Assembly: GCA_029204225.1 (NCBI GenBank)
Contig: CM055100.1
Span: 67,164,972-67,228,971, forward strand
Source of the DNA: Diphasiastrum complanatum
Lineage: Eukaryota; Streptophyta; Lycopodiopsida; Lycopodiales; Lycopodiaceae
Direction of reading: 5' to 3'
Length of the DNA: 64,000 nt
The notes beneath the pieces were generated by a model that worked only from the letters and a program-made list of their open reading frames with translations, searched no databases and was not told the DNA's origin. This document shows positions 11,832-22,325 of this stretch, piece by piece (the stretch's first letter is position 1; each line of letters starts with the position of its first letter). A program made the translations under genes and the position numbers.

Positions 11832-12135
11832 TTGAAAAAGCTGATGTCCTCATCAGGGCCAAACTAGACCTAGGACGTATGGCACGGGCTCAATTCACCG
11901 GCCTTAACAACTTTTGAATTAAAAAGATACATTACTAGTAGCACTGGAAAAGTGTAGATAAAGTTCACTTACGTAAAACATGTGTAAAGCTACAAGTGAT
12001 TTATTGACAAACTTAAGAAAGATACCTGGAAGTTCCTTGAGCTTTAGAATTGGCCATGAGTGTTTATGCAGGAGGCATGCCGCCAGGTAGTGCTTTGTAT
12101 GCCGATCTGGGAAAACAACTATTGCGTTGATTCTT

Positions 12136-12615
12136 CTACAGATAATCTGCAAGTACTTCAAGGGCTCCCTCCTTAGGTTTGTCTTTGTACTCCCAAGAAG
12201 CCTCAATGAGTGGAGCCCGTAGCCACTTCACTAGATATTCACGTTGCATGCCAGTTCGCTTTCTTTGTGTCAATATTTGTTCTGGTACAAGCTGCCTCTT
12301 TGTATCATCAAGTGTCGTTGGTGGGTGACAAAGTTCGTGTTGCCGATCAAATCGCTCATCTGGTTTGTACCGTTTGAGTAATGAGATATGAAACACATTG
12401 TGTATATCCAAGCTGGATGGCAGCGCCAATCGGTAAGCCACTAGGTTGATCTTCTTGGTGACATGATATGGTCCCGCATAAGGTCGAACGAACTTATGAG
12501 AGAAACCTTTTGGTAACGCAATGTTCTTTGTGTTCAACCACACTTCATCACCTTCCTCAAATTCCAGTTCTCGTCGATGTGGGTTCACGTCAGCTGCCAT
12601 ACTTCTTTGGGACAA
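12136..12615 (-). pseudogene. G1 integrase C-terminal region with chromodomain
   Basis: This continues integrase downstream of the break near 12617. It shows the GDEVWLNTKNI and FVRPYAGPYHVTKK blocks typical of the gypsy integrase C-terminus, the LDIHNVFHISLLKRY motif, then a chromodomain-like end (VPEQILTQRKR, REYLVKWLRAPLIEASWEY). Chromodomains mark the chromovirus branch and are thought to steer integration by binding histone marks. The reading frame is intact over about 160 residues but separate from the core domain. Confidence 0.88.
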
Positions 12616-12618
12616 CTC

Positions 12619-13461
12619 TTAAAATGACTTCACCTCTATCAGCTTTGTGTGCCACTCATTGATGAATTCCTCCACAGTGGGTACTGGGGTTTCTTGCACA
12701 CCTGTAAGAAAAGAGCTTGGAACAATCGGTGGCTGACCATTGCTTATCTCGAAGGGTGCCCGTCCAGTAGATCTGTTCACTTGGTTGTTATGTGCAAACT
12801 CGAGAATATCCAAGTAGTTGACCCAATCGGATTGGTCCCAAGCAACATAATTTCGTAAATATTGTTCAATCTGTCGATTGACTCGTTTCGTTTGCCCATC
12901 TGTTTGAGGGTGATATGCAATGCTGAAATTCAGTCCAGTTGCCACGAGGTGAAATAGGCAAGTCCAAAACTTTCCGACGAACTTGGTGTCTCGGTCAGAA
13001 ATAATCGTTCTAGGTAGGCCATGGTTTTTGAAGACACATTTGAAAAATGACCTCGCCACTTCTTCAGTTGTCACTGAACTTTTAGTTGGTACAAGGTGAG
13101 CTTGTTTTGAAAAACGGTCAACCACCACATAAATTGAGTCGAAACCCTGGCAACGTGGTAGTTGAACAATAAAATCCATGCTCACTGATTCCCAAGGGTA
13201 TGCTGGTACTGGTAATGGCTGGAGTAGTCCTGTTGGGGCTAGTGGTTCCACCTTCACTTGTTGACATGTAGGACATGTTTGCACATAGGATTCAACGTCT
13301 GCCCACAAATCTGGCCAATAGAAGCCTCTCTTGAGGAGTTCATACATGAGATTCACCCCTGGATGTCCGGCGGCTAGTACGTCATGATGCTCTCTCAATA
13401 TTTTCTTCCTCAAGTTGATGTTGTCTGGAACATATACTCTGCGTTGTTTATAAACAACCAT
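12619..13461 (-). pseudogene. G1 integrase: zinc-binding and catalytic core, catalytic Glu lost
   Basis: A 280-residue frame. An HHCC zinc-binding module is visible (H25/H33 region, C63 and C66 in QTCPTCQQ). Core acidic residues D96 (SMDFIVQLP) and D156 (IISDRDTKF) are present. The third catalytic position of the DD35E triad falls on residue 192, which here is lysine (DGQTKRVNR where the family has DGQTERVNR). The codon is at 12886-12888 and one transition explains it. Strand transfer should be abolished in this copy even apart from the broken frame. Confidence 0.9.
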
Positions 13462-13500
13462 TTGGTCTTTCCAAGTGAAATGTTTACAAGGCTTTCTCAG

Positions 13501-14802
13501 CTAGAATTCGATCATTAGTTTCTTAGCCAATGCATCTACACCATAGTTCTTTTTGATTTCTTGGAGTAGACCGGTCGCCTGGGTTGAAACCATCGCCATC
13601 AAGTGCTCCTGTCTAGTGAGTGCATCTGCTACCACATTATTCTTTCCCGCCGTATGTAGAATGTCTATATGGAATTTCGAGAGAAAGTTTTGCCATCGCA
13701 TCTGCTCTGGCGTGAGCATACCTTGGGATGAGAAGTACTTAAGTGATACGTTGTCAGTGAACGCCTTAAAGGGCTTTCCTGCCACATAATGTCTCCAATG
13801 CTCCACTGCTTGTACGATTGCAACCATTTCTTTTTCGTGAGTTGGCCATCGTCGTTCTACATCACTTAATTTCTTTGAAAAATATGCAACTAGTTTTCCC
13901 TCTTGCATCAACACGGCCCCAATAGCAAAGTTTGACGCATCTGTATGCATTTCGAATGGTTTGCTAAAGTCCGGTAGGGCAAGAATGGGTTCTTGAGTGA
14001 TCCGTCGCTTTAGTTCTTGGAACGCTGCTTCACATTCCGGTGTCCATGTCATTTTGAGATAAGTCTTTGTCTGCTCCAACAACGGTGCCACAATTTTGCT
14101 AAATGCCTCAATGAATCTCCTATAAAAATTATATAGCCCCATAAAGGATTTGATGCCATGAACAGTTTTAGGTGCTAGCCAGTCCAAGATAGCCTTGATC
14201 TTCTTTGGATCCATCCGAATCCATCCGTGGCCTATAACATGTCCAAGGAAATCAACTTCCTCCACCACAAACTCACATTTCTCTCTTTTTGCGAACAAGC
14301 AGTTCCTCCTCAGTCGTTGGAGAACTGTCCTTAAATGTTTAATGTTGTCTTTAAGGCTCCGGCTAAATACTAATATGTCATCGATGTACACAATGACAAA
14401 TTCATCCAGACAGTCTTGAAAATTATTGTTCATCAACGTGCAAAAAGTGGCTGGTACGTTTGTTAGACCGAATGGCATCACTAGGAACTCGTGACTCCCG
14501 TACCGCGTTCGAAACGCTGTTTTGTGCTCATCACCTTTAGCTATTCGAATTTGATGATATCCAGATCTGAGATCTATTCGGCTAAAGTATTTGGCATGTT
14601 TGAGTTTGTCGAATAGGTCATCAATTCTAGGCATGGGGTACTTGTTCTTGATGGTACTCTTGTTAAGCATGCGATAATCCACACACCGAAGAGATTTGTC
14701 CGCCTTTTTCACGAACAACACTAGGGCTCCAAAAGGTGAAGCACTAGGTCTAATAAAACCTTTGTCTATCAATTCACCAAGTTGTCGTTTCAGTTCCGCC
14801 AA
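13501..14802 (-). pseudogene. G1 reverse transcriptase and RNase H
   Basis: An open frame of 433 residues with a full set of gypsy RT blocks: [73 protein letters not shown] and catalytic YIDDILVFS. RNase H shows the acidic [13 protein letters not shown], the [19 protein letters not shown] block and [10 protein letters not shown]. The N-terminus overlaps the upstream protease frame by 13 bp, so a frameshift separates them in this copy. The frame ends at 13501, before integrase. This is the best preserved pol domain in the window. Confidence 0.93.
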
Positions 14803-15371
14803 CTCCTATTGTGACATTCTATAGGGTGCTCGTGAAGTTGGCTCCGTTCCTGGTACCAACTCAATTTTATGGTCCACTGGCGAGGAGGCAGCTTAGCTGG
14901 GAGTTCCTCCGGAAACACATCGCTAAATTCTTCTAGCAGATCTACCACTTCTTTTGGCAAGTTTTCTTGTGGCAGGCTTTTCCCTTCTGGGACTTCTCGG
15001 CAGATGCAAAGAAAGCACTTTGACCTTTTCCCTTTTGACATTCTTTTCATCGCTAATGCTGCAACCAGATTTTGTTCAATATTGGTATCCTTAGCATTTC
15101 CTCCGGGTAGGGCTTTTGTCATGCAGATTTGTCCCTTGTAATCCAAGAGGACCGAGTTTGAGCTCCTACCCAAAACTGCGATACAGTGTTCATTTAACCA
15201 AGGGAGGTCCAAAATCACATCGAAGGCATCCATCTCTAAAATCACAAAGCTAAGTTTAGCCTTCCATCTTCCAATTTGCACCAGGATGTTCAATGTCGCT
15301 TTGTCTGCATCTAGTGCCTTGAGGGTTGCCCCATGGAAGTTCCTTTCCATACTTGTGTGTCGTCCACTCAT
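14790..15371 (-). pseudogene. G1 aspartic protease region and RT spacer
   Basis: A 193-residue frame with the gypsy protease C-terminal signature (FDVILDLPWLNEH, family form DVILGMDWL) and then the pre-RT stretch (LPKEVVDLLEEFSDVFPEELP). The last part, which should read into RT, is out of frame. The DS/TG active-site motif expected upstream is not seen in frame, so the protease is probably incomplete. Confidence 0.75.
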
Positions 15372-16071
15372 AAATGTAAGCTCCTCTCACAACTCCCAAC
15401 TAGATCAGATCACCTGGATCAAAACAAGTAGCCAGGCATAATTCAAGTCCAGGCAAGCACACCACAAACGAACATACCAACCAAAGCTAAACAGAGGATC
15501 CCTCTCAAGTCACATTCCCCTTGAGACCGGACGTAGGACCTTTCCCTAGCCGCGCCCACACAAATCTATCACAGAATTAGCCCACGGGGAAACATCCATC
15601 CAACCATCCGTGCTTTCACCATTAAGCAGCACATTGTCTCAGTCACGCCCCACCACTTTTTGGTTGATAGCCCTTATAGCTAAACGATCGGCAGCTATCC
15701 CGCACTGGCAGCTAACCACCCGTGCTTTACACCCGAATTCGAGCAGCATCTCTGTATCAATGGTTAACCCGTACAGTTCGAATATGTCGCCCCGCACCCC
15801 ACAAGATACAGACCGTGCTTTCACCTACCTAGACAGCACTTTGCTTCATCCGTCCTACGTGCAGACAGCGCCAGGCCCGAACCGCGAGAACTGACTGTGC
15901 TTACACCTCAAGGGCAGCACTTTGACTCATCAAGTCCCCCGTTCTGCCGACCACCCCGACCGTGGATGCACCCATGCTTACACTGTGGGCAACACCTTGC
16001 GCAACGGTTGTCCTGACAAATCCCAAAACGTGGCCATCCCTGTGAGACTTGCGTAGCTGAACGACTAGTCG
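15372..16071 (-). other. G1 leader; gag missing
   Basis: Between the protease frame and the primer-binding site there are only about 700 bp with no gag-like frame. Much of it matches the non-coding N-family leader, including a partial copy of the 115-bp repeat (near 15600-15720). A chromovirus gag needs roughly 1 kb, so gag has been lost or this copy is recombinant with an N leader. Confidence 0.6.
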
Positions 16072-16083
16072 GCTCTGATACCA
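16072..16083 (-). other. Primer-binding site of G1
   Basis: GCTCTGATACCA on the plus strand is the reverse complement of TGGTATCAGAGC. It lies two bases from the 5' LTR and fixes the minus orientation. Confidence 0.92.
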
Positions 16084-16085
16084 CA

Positions 16086-16971
16086 TGTTGCGCCGATGCC
16101 TCAAAGGGCGCTGGGACTTGAGCGGTTTTCCTAACACACGCTTAAGTCTAACATTCATCCATCATGCACTTACATAAAAGCCAACTCAGAAACGTAACAA
16201 GCTTAACCATTCAGACTTAAGAAAACTGGAATCCCAACCAACCCGAAAGCCAACTCAGAATCCGTCCCCAAAAGGTAACTAAAGGCAAAGACAGGCCACA
16301 CACGAAACCCAAGGCATAGTGGTCGCCAAACTGACCAATTGGCATAGCGGCGAGCCCCATGTTGATGACAGGGACCCTTAGGCGCCAGCGACGCAAAAAG
16401 GTTGTAGTAAGGATCCTTCCACTTGGACCAGTCCCGGAGGCGAAACCGAAATGGTAATCATCCCCAAGGATCAACTTTATTAGATTTGAAAGAGATTACA
16501 TTCATACATAGACTGACCGGTTTCGGGGCCACCAACACGTGCTGGGCATTGTGCCTGGCTCGTGCTGGTAGAGGGAGCTGAGACCCGGCGACTGGATTCC
16601 TGGCGCTGGTTGAGCTGCCCAAGTTTCTGTCTGCCGGACTCCCCCTATAGTTCTGCTGTGATTCGGCGCACCCCCTCTGTTCTGAAACATAGTGCTTTTT
16701 GGTAAAGCCCGCTTTTTGGGACTTAGTTTTTATTTTGTTGATTAAGCCTGGCAAGCCTGGACATACCGTGTCGGCGGCAGAATCAACTTGCTTCCTGACT
16801 AGGCCATGACTCAAGCTCCAGAGCTAGCTCATGACTTGTGACTACTTGACTGGCTCACCACAGGTCGGAGGCTCAGTCCTTGACGTTCTAACTTGCTCTG
16901 GGACCTTAGGGAGCGTCACCCCTTAGAGTCTTACAGGGCACACTAGGTGCACCTGAGTTAACTTTACAACA
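16086..16971 (-). repeat. G1 5' LTR
   Basis: 886-bp partner of 10903-11819. The two differ by scattered substitutions and small indels, so the insertion is not very recent. Confidence 0.9.
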
Positions 16972-17391
16972 TGAGCCCTGATACCTGTGCGGAATTGATC
17001 AAATCTGGAGCTCAGGGAGCTCAACATAAAGTACATCAAGGACAAATCAGGAGCTCAAAGGAGTTCTAAAGTCAAAAGTCAGAAGCGACAGGGGCAAACA
17101 TTTCACAGAAAGGCCTCTGTCACCAGTTAATAAGGTCCTTGGGTTTTACGAAAGCAATATAAAACCTACGCTTTTCCCAGACAAAGTGATATTTTCAAGT
17201 TAAGTGATTTTTCAGTACAAAGAGCTGAGCCTCCGACTTGTGGTGTGCCAGCTTCAATGTTAATAAAAAGTGGCCAGTAAATTGAGTACTATTCCAAGTA
17301 GATCAAATGTATAGTTACTTTTAATTGGGAGGCACCTTTACTTTAATCTGACATCTAATGAGGACATCAAATTTTATAAAGGTGGGGTGGA
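16972..17391 (+). mobile_element. N2 interior, right part, with polypurine tract
   Basis: Resumes the N2 interior after G1 and matches N1 from about 8600 to 9011, ending in the same GGTGGGGTGGA tract before the LTR. Confidence 0.82.
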
Positions 17392-17829
17392 TGTTGTAAA
17401 GTTACCTTTACAAGCCTTACTTCCGGCGCCAGTATTGTCCCCAGCGCCAACAGTGCCCCTGCTGCTCCCGGTGCCACTGTGACCAAAATCCAACCAACGC
17501 CAAGTTCCTATGGCTGAAAATCTTTGATCGGTTCTAGCGAAGTCCAGAGAGCTCAGATCGATGTGCAATCACCTCACACGATCTAGGCATGATTAAAGGA
17601 AGCCTGGGGATCAATAAAATCTAGAGAGAGAAAATGAATTTCTAGAGAGAGAAAACGTGCTTTACCAGCCTAGGTAGAGTACTTGGTATGAGGGGAGGTG
17701 GCGAATCCCACCAATACTATAGGGGAGTGCGGGTTGCGACTCAAGGCGAGTTCCAACCAAGTCTCAGCCTCCCTTGCTGGAATGTTGTCCTGGCACTCGC
17801 CTTGGCATGCCAGCGCACCGGAGACTAGG
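17392..17829 (+). repeat. N2 3' LTR, truncated
   Basis: The first 440 bp of the N-family LTR, with a decayed GGCGCC cluster. It stops after GAGACTAGGG, where the full LTRs continue TCGGTCACACAC. It is followed by a short copy of interior sequence (AGACAAAGTGATATTTTCAA, also at about 17180), suggesting error-prone repair. Confidence 0.8.
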
Positions 17830-17936
17830 GCTTGAAACAGACAAAGTGATATTTTCAAGTTAAGTGAGATGGCTCATTTCATCTTCTGGACCACACAGAT
17901 TATTATTGAATTTTTATAATACACAATGCTGATAAA

Positions 17937-19780
17937 GTGCGGTTAGTATATCAAATCGTTACTGATCCAAGGTGGAGAGAAGACAGAATTAAAGTCTTCG
18001 AAGACCTCAAACAGGCTTTAGTCACTGCACCCATTATTCGGGTGATTGATTATAATAAGGAGTTTCATGTGCATATGGATGCTAGTAAGTATGCCATTGG
18101 TGTTGTTCTAATGCAGCCCAGAGAATTCAGAAAGGATTTCCCAATCTGTTTTCTAAGCCGTCAGCTGGTTCCAGTTGAGGTTAACTATTCCATGACAGAC
18201 CGAGAAGCACTAGCAAAGGTCTATGTTGTTCAACAATTTTGACATTATTTGCTAGACCAGCTTTTTGTCTTTTATACTGACCATCATGCTCTTCTTTATC
18301 TTTTGAATAAACCATACAAATCAGAATGAATTGCATGATGGTTATTGATTTTTTTAGAATTCAACTTTCGAGTTGTTATTCAAAAGGGGTCACAACATTT
18401 TTTGGCTGATCATCTTTCTCGATTACCCAATGCTGAAGCATCTGATGAGCCAATAAATGATGAGTTACCAGATGCGTGTCTATTTTATATAGATGTGACT
18501 CCATTATGGGCAGATGATATCACTAGATATCTAGCCAATGGGAAAATATATTCTTAGTTGACGAAACCGCAAAAAATAAAACTTATCATGAAATTCTTGC
18601 CATATCATCTTATTGTAGGACAATTATATAAGCTAGGTGTTGATGGTACATACACGACATTGTGCCCACGCATCTGAAGTACGACAAATTATTACCTTGA
18701 CACATGAAGGTATTGGGGGAGGCCATTTCTACTCCGATGCTACTACTTATATAATTTGGTGGCCAACCTTTTTCAAAGACACTTATGCTTATATAAAAGT
18801 TTGCGACGTTTGCCAATGCACAAAGAAAACCAAAAAAGCTGACCACAATCTCCTTACTCCAATACTTGACAGCGAAGCATTCCACAAATGGGATATTGAT
18901 TTTGTTGGACCCATTAGTCCAGTAGCACGTGGCACACAATCACGATATATCTTGATTGCCACTGATTATGCAACGAAGTGGATAGAGGATAGAGCAACAC
19001 GAAAAGTAAACGCAAAGTCTGTCACATGCTTCCTCTATGAAAACATCATCACTTGATTTGGCTGTCCAATAGAGCTTGTCAATGATTGAGGTTCTCATTT
19101 CCTTAATGAAGTAATCAACAGTTTACTGACTCATTACTTCGTTAAAAATCGAAAGAGTACCTCGTACTATCCTCGATGCAATAGATTAGTTGAATCTACC
19201 AATAAAATGATTTGTAAAGTCTTAACCAAAATAGTAAAAACCAGTCGATCAGATTGGGAAACGAAGTTATTCTTTACTATTTGGGCATATCGCACAAAGC
19301 CAAAGCGAGCCATGAATTGGAAAATCTCATTTCAGCCGGTATATGGCCAAGAGGCTGTTAAGCCAGTAGAATTTTTAATTCCGTCCTTATGCATCACTTT
19401 AACTTATGCTACTGACTTGTGTGATGATAATACTTATCAACACCAAGTTCAGAATCGACTTTTCACATTGACGAAACTGTGTGAAACATGACTTATATCC
19501 TACGAGGCACAATTAGTTCACAAACGATGACAGAAGGCTTGGCATGATCGTCATGTCCGGACTAAGGATATTTATGATGGTGATAAAGTTCTACTTTACA
19601 CATCTTACAGAGTCCATTTAGGAAAATTGAAATTCCATAGCCAAGGTTCTTACGTTGTCCAAATTTTTTTTACAAATGGTGCCGTGCAATTAGACTAGAA
19701 GGCAAACCCCTTGACACATTAGTCAATGGTAGCCAACTACAACAATATTATGAAGACACCTTTACGATATATCTTGTTTA
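17937..19780 (+). pseudogene. Tat/Athila-like Ty3/gypsy pol remnant: RNase H and integrase
   Basis: A decayed 3' half of pol spread over several frames. 17937-18242 gives the RT connection and RNase H (FHVHMDASKYAIGVVLMQP, NYSMTDREALA). 18400-18500 has LADHLSRLPNAEA. 18640-19056 contains the integrase zinc module (HEGIGGGHF..., CDVCQC) and the start of the core (WDIDFVGPISP, LIATDYATKW). 19207-19491 carries the end of the core (WAYRTK, YGQEAV.PVEFLIPS). The C-terminal domain (KAWHDRH, GDKVLLYT) lies near 19540-19600. In-frame stops occur, including near 19055 and 19090. Domain style matches elements B and C. It is preceded by N2 scraps, so its 5' half is gone. Confidence 0.88.
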
Positions 19781-19799
19781 AGATGGACTTCAGGGTTAT

Positions 19800-20600
19800 T
19801 ACTTTTTTTTCTATTTTTTTCTCTGGTCTATCCTCTTGTGTATAATGATTAGAGTTATTTTTCCCATGTGTTTTTCCATGTATATATTCCTACCCAAATT
19901 TTTAGAAAACCATCAATTTGATACTTACTCTTGGAAACTACAAAAGTATATGAAGACTCAAATTTTCAAGCACGGGCTCGAAAAATATTTTTTCGATCCT
20001 TTGTAATTTTTTCAATACTCGTCATTTTTCGATCCCTTGTAAATTTTCCATACTTTTAAAATTTTTCAATATTTCATATTTTTCGATACTTGAGATTTTT
20101 TGAAAAAAAAACACACAAAAAGAAGAAATGCTCAAAATTTTTTTCAGATTTTTTCGATACTGTATCGACTCAAGAAATCCGAGATTTTTTCGAGCCATTG
20201 CAAATTTTTGATATTTTCAATTTTTTGAGTCTTTGTAAAAACATTTTGATACTTTACAATTTTTTCGAGTCTTTGTACAAAAAACTCAATACTTCAATTT
20301 TTCGAGTCTTTGTAAAAAATTTCGATACTTTACAATTTTTTCGAGTCTTTTAAAAAAAACTTCGATACTTCACAATTTTTCGAGTCTTCCTAAAATTTTT
20401 TGATCCCTTCTAATTTTTTTGAGTCGCTTCTCATTTTTTTGACTCTATATATTTTCTTGATCCAATGTGTTTTTTCTAGCCAGTCATTTTTTCGACCGTA
20501 TCAATTTTTTCGACATAGAATTCCATCCGCCAATTATCTTACTAAATTGCAGCCAATGCCTGCCTGCCCTAAAAATTTTTAGTATAAATACGTCGGTCGT
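19800..20600 (+). repeat. AT-rich region with degenerate TTTTTCGAGTC / TTCGATACTT repeats
   Basis: A strongly T-rich stretch in which TTTTTTCGAGTCTTTGTAAAAA and TTTCGATACTTTACAA alternate, densest at 20210-20400. It follows the integrase remnant, where Tat-like elements carry long non-coding or extra-ORF sequence, so it may belong to that element. No coding evidence. Confidence 0.7.
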
Positions 20601-20639
20601 CCCTTCTTTTCTTAGTTCGCAATTTTTGGGAGAGTTCAT

Positions 20640-21100
20640 GTTTCATTGACAAATTTCTGGAGATTTTCATGTTTTATGTTCCGATTCAGCCGATTTCAGC
20701 CACAAACTGACCACTATCACACCTTCTTTCATTTCATCCATCCTCCATTGCTTCTGCACATGCATGCATACGACACAACCTTTTTTTGCATCCACTATTG
20801 TCTCCCAGATTGCATCCGCCACTTGCCTTCAAAAGAAAAATTGCATCTGCCATCATCCAATTCATCTGCAACTGCCAACCCTCAACAAACAATCCAGTAC
20901 ATCTATAGCCGCCAACTGAATCCACACGATCTACATCCGCCAACCCTCAACAAACAATTGTACCCACAATTTTTTTTTGCGTCCATCTCAGTTGCAGCCG
21001 CCATCTTGGATTCTTTTGCATCCAACTGCCATCTGCAAAGAATTTCATCTGCCAAGTATGTCACAAGCAAGTCTCTCCAAGCTCGTAAATCCTAGAAGTC
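20640..21100. other. Unassigned stretch, CATCCGCC-rich
   Basis: Contains recurring CATC(C/T)GCCA words on the plus strand (for example near 20815, 20847, 20935, 21000, 21045) and a 149-codon frame of low-complexity, His- and Phe-rich composition. I see no domain and do not call a gene. Confidence 0.35.
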
Positions 21101-21104
21101 GGTG

Positions 21105-21524
21105 TGTCGAATCATCCTCCCAACCATAGACACCCCCTCTTTGAGTCCTTCTACCTGCTATTCCCGTCAACTAGCACATGGCATCCACTTGTGGGTGATT
21201 AGTCCACTTGGCATGCCTGGCCCCTGTAACCTGTGAATACTGAATGACTGATAGAGTGCTGACAAAGAGCTGTGACACTCTTGGTCACCCCAACTACTTG
21301 TCGGCTAGCATCTCGTCACTGACGGCTAGGGTCCTAACGGTCAAGACACACCGCATCTCTGACAGCTTGTCAGGCGGCCACACCGGATCACTGCTCGTGA
21401 CGCACTGGTCCCTACTTGGGACAGATATCCTCGTCGGTCACCGACCCTTGCCAACACTAGGCCTCAGGCCCTTTGGTAACTGGCCGTGTCGAGGTCATGA
21501 TAAAGTCGTAACTGGACTCTAACA
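21105..21524 (-). repeat. Probable 3' LTR of gypsy element H
   Basis: The right edge is well placed: on the minus strand a polypurine tract (AGAGGAGGGAAGGAT) is followed by TGTTAGAGTCCAG, an LTR start. The left edge is uncertain; a TG near 21105 is one candidate. The partner LTR is not in the window. Confidence 0.5.
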
Positions 21525-21590
21525 ATCCTTCCCTCCTCTGGCAAGTCATCGATCCTTGAAGACAAACTCTTGGTAAAACTTCTACAATGC

Positions 21591-21811
21591 TTATCGCGTC
21601 TCCCAGGTAGCATCTGACAACATATGCCCTTTCAAAGTTACTAGATACTCTTGAAGGAGACGATTCCGCAATCGTCGCTCCCTTTGATCTAGGATTCTTT
21701 CTGGCCCATAACTTGTGGTGTCTTTCTCCTCAAGGGACACTAGACCTTCCACCAGGCAATCGCCATCATGCAAACATTTCTTCAGTTTGCTAACATGGAA
21801 TACTGGATGCA
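21591..21811 (-). pseudogene. H element integrase C-terminus (part 2), chromodomain-like
   Basis: The minus-strand frame reads HPVFHVSKLKKCLHDGDC, YGPERILDQRERRLRNR and QEYLVTLKGH...ATWE, the usual integrase C-terminus with a chromodomain-like end. Its first codons join directly to the frame ending at 26422 once element A and one copy of the duplicated CCTTG are removed. Confidence 0.85.
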
Positions 21812-22312
21812 CCTTGTGTCATGCCCATGACTGATCTCGGGTAGTGTGTCCATGCTAGGGACTGGTAGACCAACAACCCGTAAGTTGATTGTGACTATAA
21901 GGGAATTGGGACCCTTATGTGTACATGGTCATTATTAATGGTTGTAGGCCTAAACACATGGTGGTGGAGTTGGTATGGGTCTATCAGTGAGTCATTAGGG
22001 AACTGGATGACGTGGCCCAGATAGGCTGCAGAGGTGTCCAGTGAGGTGTCACAATGCACTACTAGTGGTGCATGGGCCTTGGAGGGTATAAGTATACCTG
22101 CTGGGCTCTCACTAGTGTATGCTTGATAGCATGACCGGTGGCAGGATGCTGCTGGTGTGATGCCATACTCCTCTTTGTGATTGATCCATAGCTTGGGGGC
22201 TAGATCCGTTCGATCTAGGTTTGGTTGGGTTGGTTTGTCCACCATCAAGTTCCCTTGTATTGCTTGTGTTTGGCATGATTAGAATAGGATCCTTGGATTG
22301 TGGACTTTATAT

Positions 22313-22325
22313 TGGTATCAGAGCC
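22313..22325 (+). other. Primer-binding site of element A
   Basis: TGGTATCAGAGCC one base after the 5' LTR; complementary to initiator tRNA-Met. Confidence 0.9.

Larger units (their letters stand above)
10903..16971 (-). mobile_element. G1: Ty3/gypsy chromovirus, near full length but gag-less
   Basis: Minus-strand element with LTRs 10903-11819 and 16086-16971 (TG...CA; TGTTGCGCCG and TTTACAACA at the plus-strand edges), a primer-binding site at 16072-16083 and a polypurine tract at 11820-11831. Protease, RT, RNase H, integrase and a chromodomain follow in the gypsy order. The flanks GGAGC (10898-10902) and TGAGC (16972-16976) form an imperfect 5-bp duplication, 4 of 5 matching. Comparison with uninterrupted N1 near 8600 shows the insertion split N2. 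No gag frame is found between leader and protease, and pol is split over several frames, so this copy is dead. Confidence 0.93.

Noticed and set aside
20582-20592. TATAAATA as a promoter for 20646-21095
   Set aside because: The following frame is low-complexity without domain, and TATA words are expected by chance in AT-rich DNA.
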